In this document: positions 25,701 through 37,648 of the stretch, piece after piece
Numbering within the stretch: position 1 is the first letter of the stretch
How the letters are laid out: every line of letters starts with the position of its first letter
Source of the DNA: Branchiostoma floridae
Lineage: Eukaryota > Chordata > Leptocardii > Amphioxiformes > Branchiostomatidae
NCBI RefSeq assembly: GCF_000003815.2
Contig: NC_049982.1
Coordinates: 20,418,083-20,482,082, forward strand
Reading direction: 5' to 3'
DNA: 64,000 bases
Notes under the pieces: model-generated
The model's database searches: none
What the model was told of the DNA's origin: nothing
What the model saw: the letters and a program-made list of their open reading frames with translations, nothing else
Made by a program: the position numbers and the translations under genes

Positions 25701-27516
25701 CGACCTCTGTCTCGTATCAGCGACATGGTGATCTACATCATTCACCCGGACGGGTGTGTCACCCCATAAGGGGCGGTATAACCCGTCGTTGTGCGAACAT
25801 GTGCGAACATGTATATAGGGCTCCCTTGGAAATCAGTTACTACGTTAACTGAAGGGACTACCCTAAAGATCAATAAAAAAAACAAAAACAAAAAACAAAG
25901 AGGTTGAAAAAGATTATCTGAAACTTACAGCCATATTTGAGACAAAAGCAATGTGAATATGTTCCAAATGTTTCTTGAAAGAAAATGTGACTTAAGTATA
26001 AGATGTATTTATTCACCTCACAGTTGACCCCCACCACATGTGCAGCACCTGCACCAGCTCCCAGGACAAATGCACCTGGGAGATCCACCTGTCCTGCCAC
26101 CTGCTCTAGGTTATACTTCTGTATATGTTGAGAAAATTACGAAAAAATTAACATAATTGTGCATCTGAACTTATCATATCTTGAGATAAAAGTCATAAAA
26201 AGGAGAACTATAGATAGTTTCTATGTATCAGAAATCCCTCCACTTCTTTCACTATGGACCACTCTATACGATAGGTGTATATAATGTACCACTGATGCCC
26301 AGCTAACCCACCTTGTCTAGTTGAGGGGAGGGAATGAGATAGGGCACTCCTCCAACATCAGCCACCCGAGGGCTGCCACATAATCCTGCACACAATACAA
26401 CAGCATCTTCAATCACAGTCTGTAAGTCAACACAATACAGCACAGCACAGCATAGCCGCAGTGCAACTGTTAGTTTAAGGCTCCCGCTAATAGCTCCCGC
26501 GGGAGCCTGTGGGAGAGCGAGAAGTACACTCTACAAGTGTGAAGATCGGGGGCTACAGGTGTCGCCCTCTTCTTCTTCCCATGATGTCCAGCTGCCGAGT
26601 CAGGGTCAGAGGTCACCACAATGCACTATTTGATCAGCAGTCTAGTAGGAGAGGGGGTACTGGACACCTTTAGGATGAAAGTGGCCAGGGACGGGGACTG
26701 TACAGTGTCTTTGGACAAGGTGTTCCATTCTCGGATAGTCCTGGCGAGAAAGGAGTTGAGCCAATAGTTGGTGCGACCGGGGATATGCTGAAGCTGTCGA
26801 CAAACCCTATCTACTTCTACTGCGAATTTCATAATATTTGTACGAATTTCATAGGGTTCGTGCAAATGCTTAGGCACCCCTGTCAAAGGGAGCCTAAAAC
26901 CAACAGTCGCACTGTGGCTAAGCACAGCACAACACAACATGGGAGTTAGTGTTATCTACTAGCGCGATGAAGGCAGACTATGTCAGGACAGGACCGTTAT
27001 ATACGTCACAACATGATCACGATATGTACCGATGACGATAAAAGCTCATTGGTGGACAATTCTGCTGCCCGCAGCCACGTTATTTAACACTTTATGCACA
27101 GTAACTAGTACCTGGAGCTGCTAGTGTGAAGGGTGGCTGTGTCAGGTCAGGACAGTCCACAACTTTGACTTTGGCATCCAGATAGTTGGAACTTAGGCCA
27201 GCCTGCAGAACTGTGGGTGTGCACAGGAAAATCCAATAGTTAGGACAGCCCTCAATGGATCGATGGAACTCGATCATGAGATAGAGATAGACCACGCCCC
27301 CTATGACAAATTTCGGTTTTGGACTTTGTATACGTAAACTGTCACTTCGCCCTAAGACAATACTGGGAACATGTTTTCAGTGATAGTTCATTCGGTAGTG
27401 TTCTTGGCTTACTCCTGCGTAACTTAACACGACAACTGTCCCAAACCTGAGGCTAACTCGTCCAGCGGCGGCACGAACGCCTCCTTCCTGTCCACAGCCA
27501 TCTCACGCTCCGCCAT
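22721..27516 (-). CDS. C11orf54: C11orf54 homologue, zinc-dependent ester hydrolase, 9 exons
   Basis: This DUF1907 protein (PTD012) is a zinc-bound hydrolase with esterase activity on model substrates in human. Its physiological substrate is uncertain to me. Exons (minus strand) are 27516-27447, 27210-27112, 26385-26312, 26118-26017, 25555-25478, 25070-24972, 24834-24685, 23221-23108 and 22894-22721. Phases agree, giving 319 residues (human 315). Conserved blocks are VVDCPDLTQPPFT, VADVGGVPYLIP, LPGAFVLGAGAGAAH, CRDFCLLANLFFCEGKPGK, FVSCMRKTLEQQYGDRP, GGTFLLEKGQAKIHIM, FVSRDPGLDLRVEHTHCFS and HHGEGGHYHYDTTPEEVEY. The zinc ligand pattern H-T-H then H is kept at residues 270, 272 and 282, with human spacing. 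It is convergent with RMND5A and in the same orientation as ornithine aminotransferase. Intron 7 contains a LINE fragment. Confidence 0.94.
23500..24660 (+). mobile_element. 5'-truncated, frameshifted non-LTR retrotransposon (CR1/Jockey-like)
   Basis: The 3' half of a reverse transcriptase frame is present. It has the GVPQGSCLGPQLYSIYVNDM palm block and the QYADDST catalytic motif. A C-terminal part (LTHLDYCSSVWA, QVVQNRAARIALG) follows in another frame after a shift near 23880-23925. A 3' tail with aataaagtcaaagtcaa ends the copy. It lies antisense in intron 7 of the C11orf54 homologue. The endonuclease and 5' part are missing, so it is dead. Confidence 0.85.
25600..25880 (+). mobile_element. 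possible 3' end of a retroelement in C11orf54 intron 4
   Basis: A stretch ending gggactaccctaaagatc followed by aataaa and A-rich DNA resembles the 3' tail of a retroelement, with higher G+C than the intron around it. There is no recognisable protein, so the family is unknown. Confidence 0.3.
26626..26940 (-). pseudogene. remnant of a LINE ORF2 C-terminus in C11orf54 intron 2
   Basis: About 104 residues open on the minus strand end with YWLNSFLARTIREWNTLS and a following FILKV. This is the usual C-terminal pattern (FF-R-IREWN-LP ... F---L) of non-LTR retrotransposon ORF2 proteins. There is no catalytic part. It lies in the same orientation as the host gene. Confidence 0.65.
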
Positions 27517-29073
27517 GATGGTCTAACCTTTGAACCTTCGGAGATACCACAAAGGATCTGAGGGGTGTTTTTTTTATATTCGTGGGCAGCTTTTGTGCTC
27601 TGGTCAAATATTTTGTCCAAGCATGATCAAAACAGCAAAACTGTATGAGAAACGAACTGTCTAAAAATTATCAAGGTAGAACAGAAAAACATAAACCTGA
27701 CTGTGATAACAGCTGGTTGTATTAAACCATGGTGCTGATCATGCCATCCAGGCCTGTTCGTGTCTCATTCTGTAGGAATACGCTAGGGGGAGATGTGATA
27801 GTTACTACTTACAGATAGGTAACCTAGAATACACAAACCTCAGGGACTGCCTATAAATGCACCTAACACAACAGAAACCTATCAGCTGAAACTAGGCGTC
27901 AGAAGGACCACACCATACCAGAGACCTGACACATACATCAAGGTTCTCCTTCTGGACTGTTTTATTCTGTAATGTTTGTATCTCCAGTTACATCAAAGTT
28001 ATGGAAAGTTCTGGCACATCAGTTATTGGGACTCTTACAATATTCACAGTCAATTTTTTTTCTTGATATCCATCAATTAAAACCTAATAGACTAACACTG
28101 TGACATAATTGACTACAATCAAAACATAAAAGAACACAATTTATCAGAAATGTGTATAATCATCTGCTGTATCAAAACGACACTATATTCTACATTTACT
28201 CCATGGGATGACCCATAACTGATTAGACATGTTAATATTACAGTCCTTTTTTTTCTACAAGTAATTTTTCTATTGCCATCTTTGACATCCATGATCTAGT
28301 CTGTCGCTCCACCCAATAACCAAACCAATTCCAGAATTCCCAGCCCACCCCCGACAGACTGATGGTTTGACTGCAGCACTAACATCACTGATACTCCTAG
28401 TGGCCCCTGACAGCAGGAGATTGTGTAACACAGGCTAGAAAGATGGACTATTGCAACAGGTACAGTTTATTTTTCAGTGATTATTTATGAAAATGTAACA
28501 GAAAAAATGTTGCAAGTGACTTAGATTTTATCATTATCAACAGTTATTAATGTCATAGTAACCAAAACTTACAAAATTCAGATTTATTCTATCTTCAGTC
28601 CCACTGATTTCTCCATGTAAACAAGGATTTTCACAACCATTGTGCATCCAGGTCATGTTAATGAGAAGTTCTCACCTAAACACAGTACTGTACTGTACTG
28701 TACTGGGACTTACTCATATGTGCACAAGAAACTAGGATATGCTCTTTTGTCCATAAGAAACACAACCCTAAAAAACTGTTAGATTGTTTTACCAACATAG
28801 TAGAGAAGACATATTTACTACACCTCTTTGTGTCAATTAATATTTGTCATCATGGCAATGTTAACAATTTATCCATCTTAGTGATTGTTCTTTACTGCTT
28901 CATCCATCTGTGACGATTAGCTAACTTGCTACTAGTTGTTTGAGGGCACAAGTAACAACACAGATACTTCACAACATAGTGTTATATCAGGTCATCTTTA
29001 AGAGTAGGACATGACTTCTTTCAGAAGCTTTCTTTTTATCCCTTTCTATCTGCCAGATGGTCTATGCAGGCCT
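27517..29073. other. spacer between the C11orf54 homologue and ornithine aminotransferase
   Basis: No coding exon is recognised. It should include the promoter of the C11orf54 homologue at about 27520-27700 and the 3' UTR of ornithine aminotransferase. Minus-strand AATAAA candidates lie at 28588-28583 and 28471-28466. A short (TACTG)n microsatellite lies near 28685-28705. Confidence 0.5.
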
Positions 29074-32000
29074 TTACTGACGGAAGGAGGTGATGGTATC
29101 CGAGATGATGCTGATGCACTCTTTCAGCTGGTCCTCAGTGATAACAAGGGGTGGGGCGAAACGGATGATGTCACCGTGGGTGGGCTTGGCCAGGAGACCA
29201 TTGTCACGGAGACGCAGGCACACCTTCCATGCGTCAAACTCTGCAACGCCATGAGAATATCAGTATCAACACATGAAAGCCATCATTTGTGTGTAATACA
29301 AGATATTGCCCTCCAGTCTTTTTCTTTAAGCTTGGTATGAACAGATATTGCTACAGGATTATACTTTAGGAAGGGTAACTCGCCTGGAGTGTCCTTGATC
29401 ACGATGGCATTCAGCAGCCCTTTTCCTCGCACCAGAGTGACGATGTCACTGGGCAGTTTGCTGAGCTCAGCACGCAGAATCTGGCCAAGGTGCTCTGAAC
29501 GCTCTGACAGCTTCTCCTCCTCAAGTACCTAATATGATGTCAATCAGGAAGCTGTAACTGTCATATGTTACCAGCAGTAACCATTTAAGTGTGTACCCTA
29601 TACAACAACACAGCACATATGCAAATATATCTGACTCGGCAGCCACAGGGCTTATCAACGCAGTTCACTGTATCTTACTATGTTGTCCAAAACACTTAAC
29701 ATGGTTAATATAACCTTGATATAACACAATTGAATTGCAATTCTTTTTCCAACAGGTTTCTTACAAAATGTAGACGTCTAAACTCACCTCCAGTGCAGCA
29801 ATGGCAACCTTACAGGCCAGGGGGTTCCCTCCGTAGGTCGAGCCATGCTCGCCTGGCTTGATGGTCAACATCACCTCATCATCAGCAAGTACACAGGACA
29901 CCTACGGACAGGCAGGACAATTTAAGTGCATAGGACACCTACAAACAGGCAGAATATACAGGCTTTTCATTGACGTCACACTAATTATAATTTGAATCCT
30001 CTAATGACCATATTGGTGGGTAATTGAATCAAGCAGTAGCATCTTTGTGTACAGACGTATGCTGTAATCCAACATGGGGCAGGTGACGTCAAATGTAAAG
30101 CCTGTTTATAACATTTTGGACACTTATGTAAACTGACAAGTGTAGTAAATGACCACAGAACTGCTTTCATGCACAGATACAAGTAGCTGCTAAATCTGAA
30201 CAGGTGAACTTGTCTACAGCATAATGCATACACCATCATAGTTTGTATTTACACAGCAATGATAATAAAATTTCTTTTAGATCACAGTAAGAAGTAGAAA
30301 TAACTGTAGTGCATTTGTACAGTCTGGGTACTCACAGGCAGAACTCCACCAGACAGTGCCTTGCCCAACACAACAAGATCAGGACGGACCTCTTCATGGT
30401 CAACACAGAGACGACGGCCAGTTCTGCAAAGTCCTGTCTGCACCTCATCTGCAATCCACAGGACCTGGGCAGGGAAAAGTGGAGCAGTAAGATTTGTTCA
30501 TGATACCATGGCATTGACATAACTTTTGGTCTGCTATCTGGTTATTTTTCTCCAAGTTCTTAATACTATTTCTAGAGCACCTCTGCACTACTTACATTAT
30601 GTTTGGTGCAGAGCTCACGGACTCCCCTAAGGTACCCCTCGTGTGGCACCACAACACCAGCTTCTCCTTGGATGGGCTCCACCATAAATGCACACACGTT
30701 TGGATCACTCACAGCTTTCTGCAATATATAACTCATTGTTAAAATACAAGCAAGACCATATCAAGTTTATACACAAGTTTTGTTTGTAGAGTTTTCTGGA
30801 TAAAGACATGCAACAAACTTGGTATAAAGGTACAAAAAGAAACAACTATAACACCCGCACAGAGTATCCAGAATGTTTCATTTGTTTAAAATGCAAATTC
30901 CAAGTCAATGCTAATGATCTTTCACCAAATAATTGTAACCTTTTGGAATAGTAAATTGTTTGAAAACCTTTCAGATACATGTATCTCTCTTTTTAAGCTG
31001 AATCCAATCAGTTACAAGCCAACCAGTTTACCGCAAAACAGAAAATAAGGTCTACACATACATGTTAATAAGTGTACACAGGGCTCTAGCCAGCGTCTGT
31101 TTTTCCGTCAATTGACGGAAATTTGCTGCGTGTGACGGAAAAATTTTAAAACCAATTCGTCAACTTTGACGGACAAAAATCTGATAAAAGCTCCTTGGTG
31201 GAAGCTACCCTTGGTGGAAGCTACAGGCGGCTTGGGTACGCCGTCTACGGCCGTAAAAGCCACACACTGTTTGTTTTGCTATTGTTATGATTGTTGACAA
31301 TGTTTGTCGGTGCCCTTTCGCATACGATAATCCCATTAAAACCCGTTTTTCAAGGTCTCAGTTCAGTCTCTCTAACTCCTGGAATAGTGTTTTCGCCACA
31401 ATGGGAATTGGCTGACGGAAAAAAATGTTGAGCTGGCTAGAGCCCTGAGTGTACAATGTATGGAGTATACTATACTATGTTAGTCTGTATGGGACCCATT
31501 ATAACATGGACCTTCTTACCTCCAGTGCTCCAAGGTCATTGTATGGAATGAGGTCAAACCCAGGCATGTATGGACCGAACCCAGCGAAGCTGTCAGGGTC
31601 AGTAGAGCTGGATATGGCTGCTAACGTCCGCCCCCAGAAGTTCCCGTGGGCAAAGACAACACGAGCTTGGTTGTCAGGAACACCCTTCACATTGTAAGCC
31701 CACTTCCTGGCCAGCTTGCAGGCAGTCTCCCCACCTTCCACACCTGAAGACAGGGAGGTGGACATGGCACAGAATCTGTTTTCAGGGATCAGTCACACAT
31801 GTACATAATATTATGTGTCCCCCTGTGACTAGTACTTAACATATCTGCTCAAAGAAGCCACAGGTTTAAACAACAGTAATGTCAGGTTCCCCAGCAGAAA
31901 CAGTTACCATTGCTATTACCAGAACGACACCACCAGCAGCATCAGCAGCCATGTGCCTACCTGTGTTCATGGGTAGGACCTTGTCATACCCAAACAGTTT

Positions 32001-32662
32001 GGTCACATACTCCTCATACTCCCCAAGGGCATCGTTGTAGAATGCTCGCGAGGTAAGAGTCAGCTTGTCAGCCTGTTCCTTCAGAGCTTGGATGATCTTG
32101 GGATGACAGTGACCTTGGTTGACTGCACTGTAAGCACTCAGGAAGTCGTAGTATCGCTTCCCCTCCACATCCCAGACAAACACACCTAGAGAAGACGGTG
32201 ATCAAATTATATATCTAAAAATGGGTAATAAATCTGACAGGAAACAAAAAGCTTAACTGTTTTTGTCAACATTGGTTTTCGGACACTTCAACATTTCCGA
32301 TAGAAAGTGGTGCCTTGTCGCTGACCGACAGACTCAGTAGACATTTTGTGTCAAAATGTTATTTTTGGTTAAAAACATCAATACAATCAATTTTTTACAA
32401 AAAGGCTAAATTTGGGTCATACTTTGGGTCTAACAGATTTGTTTAAAATTTCAGCATGATACAACAGCAGATAGCTAGACTACCTACCCTTGGCCTTGCT
32501 CAGTGCCACAGGGAGTGGGTGGTAGTTGTGGGCTCCGTATCGTTCCTCCCGTTTGAAGACTTCCTCGGATTTCACCCCATACTGAGGCTCTGCAGCAGTG
32601 CTGGCGAACCTCACAGCCGCAGGCTGTATCACACGGAACTTCAGGCCTATTCTTGACAGCAT
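29074..32662 (-). CDS. OAT: ornithine aminotransferase, mitochondrial, 8 exons
   Basis: This PLP enzyme converts ornithine and 2-oxoglutarate to glutamate semialdehyde and glutamate in the mitochondrial matrix. Exons (minus strand) are 32662-32488, 32185-31961, 31743-31520, 30718-30596, 30464-30336, 29901-29788, 29528-29384 and 29240-29074. Phases agree, giving 433 residues (human 439). The N-terminus [19 protein letters not shown] is basic and amphipathic, as for a mitochondrial presequence. Motifs are [71 protein letters not shown] (PLP-nitrogen Asp about residue 255), VLGKALSGG (Schiff-base Lys about residue 284), [13 protein letters not shown] and [16 protein letters not shown]. The last intron has a GC donor (CCAG|gcgagt). 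The only nearby GT would put a stop codon in frame, so the GC donor is required. A 5' UTR exon farther upstream is possible but not identified. Confidence 0.97.
29959..30104. mobile_element. 146-bp MITE with CRE-like ends in OAT intron 5
   Basis: Inverted ends are CAGGCTTTTCATTGACGTCAC and its near-complement (CAGGCTTTACATTTGACGTCAC), so each end carries TGACGTCA or its near copy. There is no coding capacity. A target duplication is not obvious. Confidence 0.75.
31079..31447. mobile_element. 369-bp hAT-like MITE in OAT intron 3
   Basis: Perfect 16-bp inverted termini CAGGGCTCTAGCCAGC are flanked by a perfect 8-bp duplication, AGTGTACA (31071-31078 and 31448-31455). An internal segment of about 105 bp (about 31260-31370) is the reverse complement of 18420-18530 in the larger hAT-like element, at about 95% identity by eye. 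Confidence 0.93.
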
Positions 32663-32664
32663 GG

Positions 32665-32860
32665 TTCACCTGGGTCAAAGTACAATATCACAGTATGGGT
32701 TACCTGGGTGAAGGAACAATATTCTAGGGATATTAATATTATGCCTTTACCAAGTGCAATATCACTGCATCAGTCACCTGGTTCAGGATACCATTTCCCA
32801 ACATAGGCTGCATGGGTACAACATCCTAACATGGGTCATACATTTGGATTACATGGCTTT
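32665..32860. repeat. degenerate tandem repeat directly upstream of the OAT start
   Basis: Loose copies of a tcacctgggt ... caatatcac type unit of about 35-50 bp. They are imperfect and their number is uncertain. They lie immediately 5' of the OAT initiation codon, in 5' UTR, promoter or intron. Confidence 0.4.
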
Positions 32861-35800
32861 GTGTTTTATACATAGACAGTAGATGTAAAATGTTGCAATG
32901 CAGCTACTGTATACAATCTTCCAGTCACACATTCCCAGCTTAGAACACAAATCTGTAATCCAACATCAAAATAAACAAACAAAAAATACATTTTACACTT
33001 CTGATATGGATAAACAGCATAAGCCTTGAACATCTACTTACTACTGGTATAAGGAATGGCCTTATTCAAAAGAAGGAAGACTGGCTAAATACTATGTGAG
33101 TAGCATCAGTAATAGGGAGTGAACTGTGTGCACAGAATACAAATTAATCTGCATGAATACAAACACTGTTTCTAGTCCTAAGTGAGGAACAAGAGGGCCC
33201 AAATTCCCACAGATATCAAGTACAAGCTCCCCTAATTATATCATACTTAATAGTGTAGATATCTTTATCACGCATCATGTAAAATGATTGATGTGTATGA
33301 TACAGGGCAGATGTTTCATCATTTCTGGTTATTAACACATTCATGAATTCATTAGGATGAGAGTTTCCTGATGCAGAAAACCTCCCATTCCCACCTTAAG
33401 TGCACATCTGCCTTCACAGTTGTGATGATTGTGTGTCCTCTGATTAAGATCATAAAAACACATGAGCTGAAAAGGGACCTACAGCAAAGTCTGGTCTATT
33501 TCCTTTGGCTGACTTCTGCTAAATCCTCCTTCCAGATATTTTCTGGATGGAGTTTCCCAGCTATCACAACAGTGTTTTCAGTCTGCGCATAAATAGCAAG
33601 TATTCAAATCTACAGCCCTATTCTCCGCATTAAAAAGCTAATATGTGGTCAGCAGCAAAATGTGAAGGTTTCCGTGTAATGACACTGTATAAAAACAGTT
33701 TTTGTGTGATTAATTCTTGAGGACTTTGATCTCCTGTATATTTTCTGTGCTAATCTATAAAGTGGCAACTACCCATACTACTGTACTGGTATTGTAACCC
33801 AGGCCATTAATCATTCCACCAGCATATTTTAGGTCTGAGTGACACAGCCATAACCTGACACTTTTGGAGAATTAGATTGACATTGAACCTACCACTTACA
33901 CATCTCAGTCTGTTCCAAGTCTGACCCAGGTAGCCACATCCCTACCTGTTATCATCAAGGCACTCACCACTAACACACCCCGCCTCGTCCCATGTCTGAC
34001 CCAGCCACAGCCCTACCAGACACCAGAGGTTGAACCCACCACTATCACACCCACAGACTAATGGGTCACTTATAATACTGGAGTCCATTTAACACAATGG
34101 CCAGTCAAATAATGGCAGCTACAATGTCTACTGGAACGTTGCCAATTCTGTTTATATTGCGGGAGTGTTGCATCATTTCTATTTGGGCTGCAATCTAATT
34201 ATCTGAGGAATGTGCTTTTACTGATGTTACTTAGTAGACCTAATAACTGGAGAGATTACTATAAATGCAGAAACTTTCCCGATGGTTTAATGTTCGCGGT
34301 TTTCGCGTTGGCCGCTTTACCGCAAACTTAAAACCACGGTGTACATTTTTCTATGGCAGTACAGTGCATGGTGCTATCGAGAATTTAAAACCACCGCATA
34401 AAGTCCCTTTTTCCCGCTACCGCGAAATTAAATCTCGGAGAAATTAAATGCATTTACAGTGGTATGGTCATGTGATGGATTTTGATCAAAAGGTATCCCA
34501 TTATATTGAAGGAAGAGAATGAATGTTGAGTCTGGATGATTCTCAACCTTCTGTTAGACTGATTCAAAGTTAGCAATTCAAGTTCCTGCAGCAGAATGTT
34601 GAATTTCAATTGAAGGTGGGAACACTAAAAGATGATAGTGATATTGCCCTGCTGTTAGTGTTACACACAATCCCCGGTGGCAAATTTTTCCCTCTGCCGG
34701 CTGAAGTTCTTCCCCAGCTTATGTTACTGTTTTAAGCCACCGGAGGAATCTTCTTGGAGATTACGATCCCCCCCCCCCTTTTTTACCACAATGCTTTAAT
34801 ACTAGTATGACTCTAGCTTGTTGATGTTGGTCACCTACCCCCAAAGAAGAAGACTATACGAGTGCAAAGAATTTTGCGTCGTATTGCACTATCCTCCCAT
34901 GAAAGTTTACCCCTTCAGTCAAAGACCATCGTTGTCTATTCTAGACCTGTACAACTCTGAGTCAATTTGTACTTGTAAACTGTGACCTTCAGAGTTTTTA
35001 GTTTTATGTCAGGTAGAAGTCTCCTTACTTACCTCATGTACAATTTGTCCCTATCCTCTCTCCAATGCCTGTGTAGAGTTGTCTGCTGTAGATTCACACA
35101 ACATCTTGCCTTAAGGGTACTAGGGTTGATAAATTATATTGGTTCACCTAGCTTTTAAGTTTTCAAGTCCCGCCCCCTTTAGCTGCAGGCGACGGTTCGG
35201 TTAACCGGGTTAGGGGGCTCAGGGCTTGTCTTTTGCATGCAGTCTTTTATGTAATTTGGCTAATTGAAAAAATGTTGTTGTTGATGTTGTCCTTGTTTTA
35301 ATAACGTCTATTATTTCGCTAGACGTGGTCTCCTGGTGCTGGATAACACATGGTTCAGATGCAAAAGACTAGCCCTATTAAAAAACCCAACTACCGCCCC
35401 CTGTGGTGTAAAGGGTTGTCTGTTTTTATAGACCTTGTTTTTATCTGTCAAACTAACCACATGGTATTCTTACCTTGTGCACTTTGTTGGTCTGTTAAGA
35501 AAAGCTGGTCAGACTGCAAAGATTGATTTCTTTTTTGCATGATTTCTTTTTTGCAGAATCACTTTGCGCAAAGGTGAAAGGTTGTGGAACATTCTAAATC
35601 TAATAGGGTGTTTCGTTTCAAAGAGACACCACTGATTTACACTATCTCATTTGACGTTCATTCAAAACATTAAATGAGCAAAATAATGATTTTAATACTT
35701 AGTTAACATAGATTGAAAGCAGATTGTAAGAATGTAACAGGTTGTTAGGTTATGAAATATTGTTTGACCACCTTAGCTCGCCCCCAATCATAGGCATCAG

Positions 35801-36015
35801 TTGAACCCATCCAAGTACACATTTTTCCATGACGTCAAAGAAAATCTCAACAACTTTCTAAACCAAACAACTTTCGATGACAAGAACACAGTTTTCTGAC
35901 ATGGAGAGAGAGAGAGATAAGGACGCTCGCAACTGAGTTCATGTCTTCTACGTCGTTGCAAGAACGCCCTTGGTCGTTGAGTTGTCGTTGCAGTCTATTG
36001 ATGATGCCTCGTGGT
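32861..36015. other. spacer upstream of OAT
   Basis: No coding exon is recognised on either strand in about 3 kb. It includes one MITE (34258-34460) and a short (GA)n run near 35905. OAT control sequences are expected here but cannot be placed. Confidence 0.5.
34258..34460. mobile_element. 203-bp MITE related to the one at 11707
   Basis: Imperfect inverted ends actataaatgca and tgcatttacagt enclose GC-rich patches such as cgcggttttcgcg and ccgctaccgcgaaatt. The interior resembles 11707-11820. No coding is present. Confidence 0.6.
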
Positions 36016-36042
36016 TTACTCTACTCTACTCTACTCTACTCT
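36016..36042. repeat. (CTCTA)n microsatellite
   Basis: About five tandem copies of a pentanucleotide next to the GC-rich promoter-like segment. Confidence 0.9.
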
Positions 36043-36079
36043 TAATCGCCGCTGCGTCCATAATTTGCAGAGGTGGTCC

Positions 36080-36135
36080 GACATGGCGCGCTGGCCGAGG
36101 TTGGGCGGGGGCCGGGCCGGGGCGGGGTCGAGAAA
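36080..36135 (+). promoter_or_regulatory. GC-box-rich promoter-like segment
   Basis: G+C-rich run with overlapping Sp1-type boxes (ttgggcgggggcc, ggggcggggtcg). It precedes a likely first exon of the PLEKHS1-like gene that ends in a good donor at 36395. It could also serve the oppositely oriented OAT gene, which is inference only. Confidence 0.45.
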
Positions 36136-36249
36136 GAGGAGAGGATCAGATCAGATGGTTGGAACTCTGGGGAAACCTCCACGCATCCCCCCTGTCCTAA
36201 TCAACATGCATGTTTGTCACACCTGCGAGGCACGCGGCAATGATTGACA

Positions 36250-36395
36250 GCTTTGCATGGTGGCGGGGATTTTCCCGCCACGCTGTCCCACCGGAGGAAT
36301 TCCCAAGGTTCCTAACAATCACTTCCTCAAAGCAGAACACCTGTACCTGAACTTCCGCTTTCTGAACAAGGAAGAAGGACAGGAGCTTCAGCAAG
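36250..36395 (+). other. possible noncoding first exon of the PLEKHS1-like gene
   Basis: The segment ends gcttcagcaag|gtaaga, a strong donor, and follows a GC-rich promoter-like stretch. It shows no long frame. The start coordinate is arbitrary. It would splice to the acceptor before 37607. Confidence 0.35.
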
Positions 36396-36748
36396 GTAAG
36401 ACGGTTTAATAGATAATTCAATGACTAATAATTGACTATCGATTGTATTAAAGATTAACTGTTCTTTATGATTCATTATGATTTACTTTACTGTGATGTT
36501 GATTTACTTCACAAGCAAGTGATCCCTCTTCCACACTACAGCGAGGGAAATGCTATTTTGGCGATTTTAGCTCGATATATAATACTTTCAATGGTTTCTC
36601 AAATTATCAGATACATACATAGTACATACGTATTTGTGATATTGCCAAGGCAATATGCATGAAAATGAATTCTTATTTGCATACAAAAAAGATATTTAGG
36701 CCCTATTCACTACAATTACTGTCAGAAACCAAAACCCTGGTTTTTACT

Positions 36749-36903
36749 ACTCTCCAAGCAGAGGAGGGACGCGGTTTGGCCANNNNNNNNNNNNNNNNNN
36801 NNNNNNNNNNNNNNNNNNNNNNNNNNNNNNNNNNNNNNNNNNNNNNNNNNNNNNNNNNNNNNNNNNNNNNNNNNNNNNNNNNACCAACCTCTGCTTGGAG
36901 AGT
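36749..36903. mobile_element. inverted-repeat element interrupted by a 100-N assembly gap
   Basis: ACTCTCCAAGCAGAGG at 36749 is mirrored by CCTCTGCTTGGAGAGT ending at 36903. The flanks repeat GGTTTTTACT (36739-36748 and 36905-36914, one base offset), suggesting a 9-10 bp target duplication. Bases 36783-36882 are exactly 100 N, so the true length is unknown. Confidence 0.75.
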
Positions 36904-37648
36904 GGGTTTTTACTAATTTCAGTGTGTGGTAAACTTAGTGACCTTGTTCTCACAAAACGTAGTAGTAGTTGTAGTAGACTTCTGTTTTTTCTGGGTTCTC
37001 TTAAAACAGTTTGATTTTGCTTTGAAAATTTACAATTCTAACTGTAACTGTTTTTAAGAATCAGATTCTTGTTTTCAGGGGAAGAAAGTCCTTTTGAAAT
37101 TTTTTTAAGAGAAAGTTGTTGATGCCATAAATGGCTTGAGGCGACTTCCCTAATCTTACATTGTGACACTTCCTGATTCTTGAGGCTCCAAAGGGGTATG
37201 TTTATATACAACTTGTGAGACAGAACGCCTGTGTCTCTATTAACAACAATGAATTGGCACCATTCATGGTTTAAGTTAACTTCAACCCATTACGTGTCAT
37301 TCAAATTTGAAATCTGCAACTTAAAAGGGTGAATCTGATCAGACCTCACACTTCAAGGTTTTTTTTCCAGGGGGGAGACTTTAGATATTATGGCAGCAAC
37401 AGCTTTTTCCACCATGTGATGTAAAGAGGAATTTTATTGTCATACAAGGACTTTTTCCACTTTACCAAAAATACACCATGACAGGTATGAAATACTAGGG
37501 ATATGCTGCTATACACATGTACTCTCTAGTGGCTAGTGTGAAGCCGCCCCAATATTGCCGTAAAAACAGTATATAAAATTTGCCTTTTGCTACTCCATCA
37601 TACAGATACCAGCTGCCCACCTGGGCTCATGGAAAGGAGGCAGTTCCA

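Noticed and set aside
36659-36953. Open frames spanning the N block
   Set aside because: They are open only because N codons are read as X.
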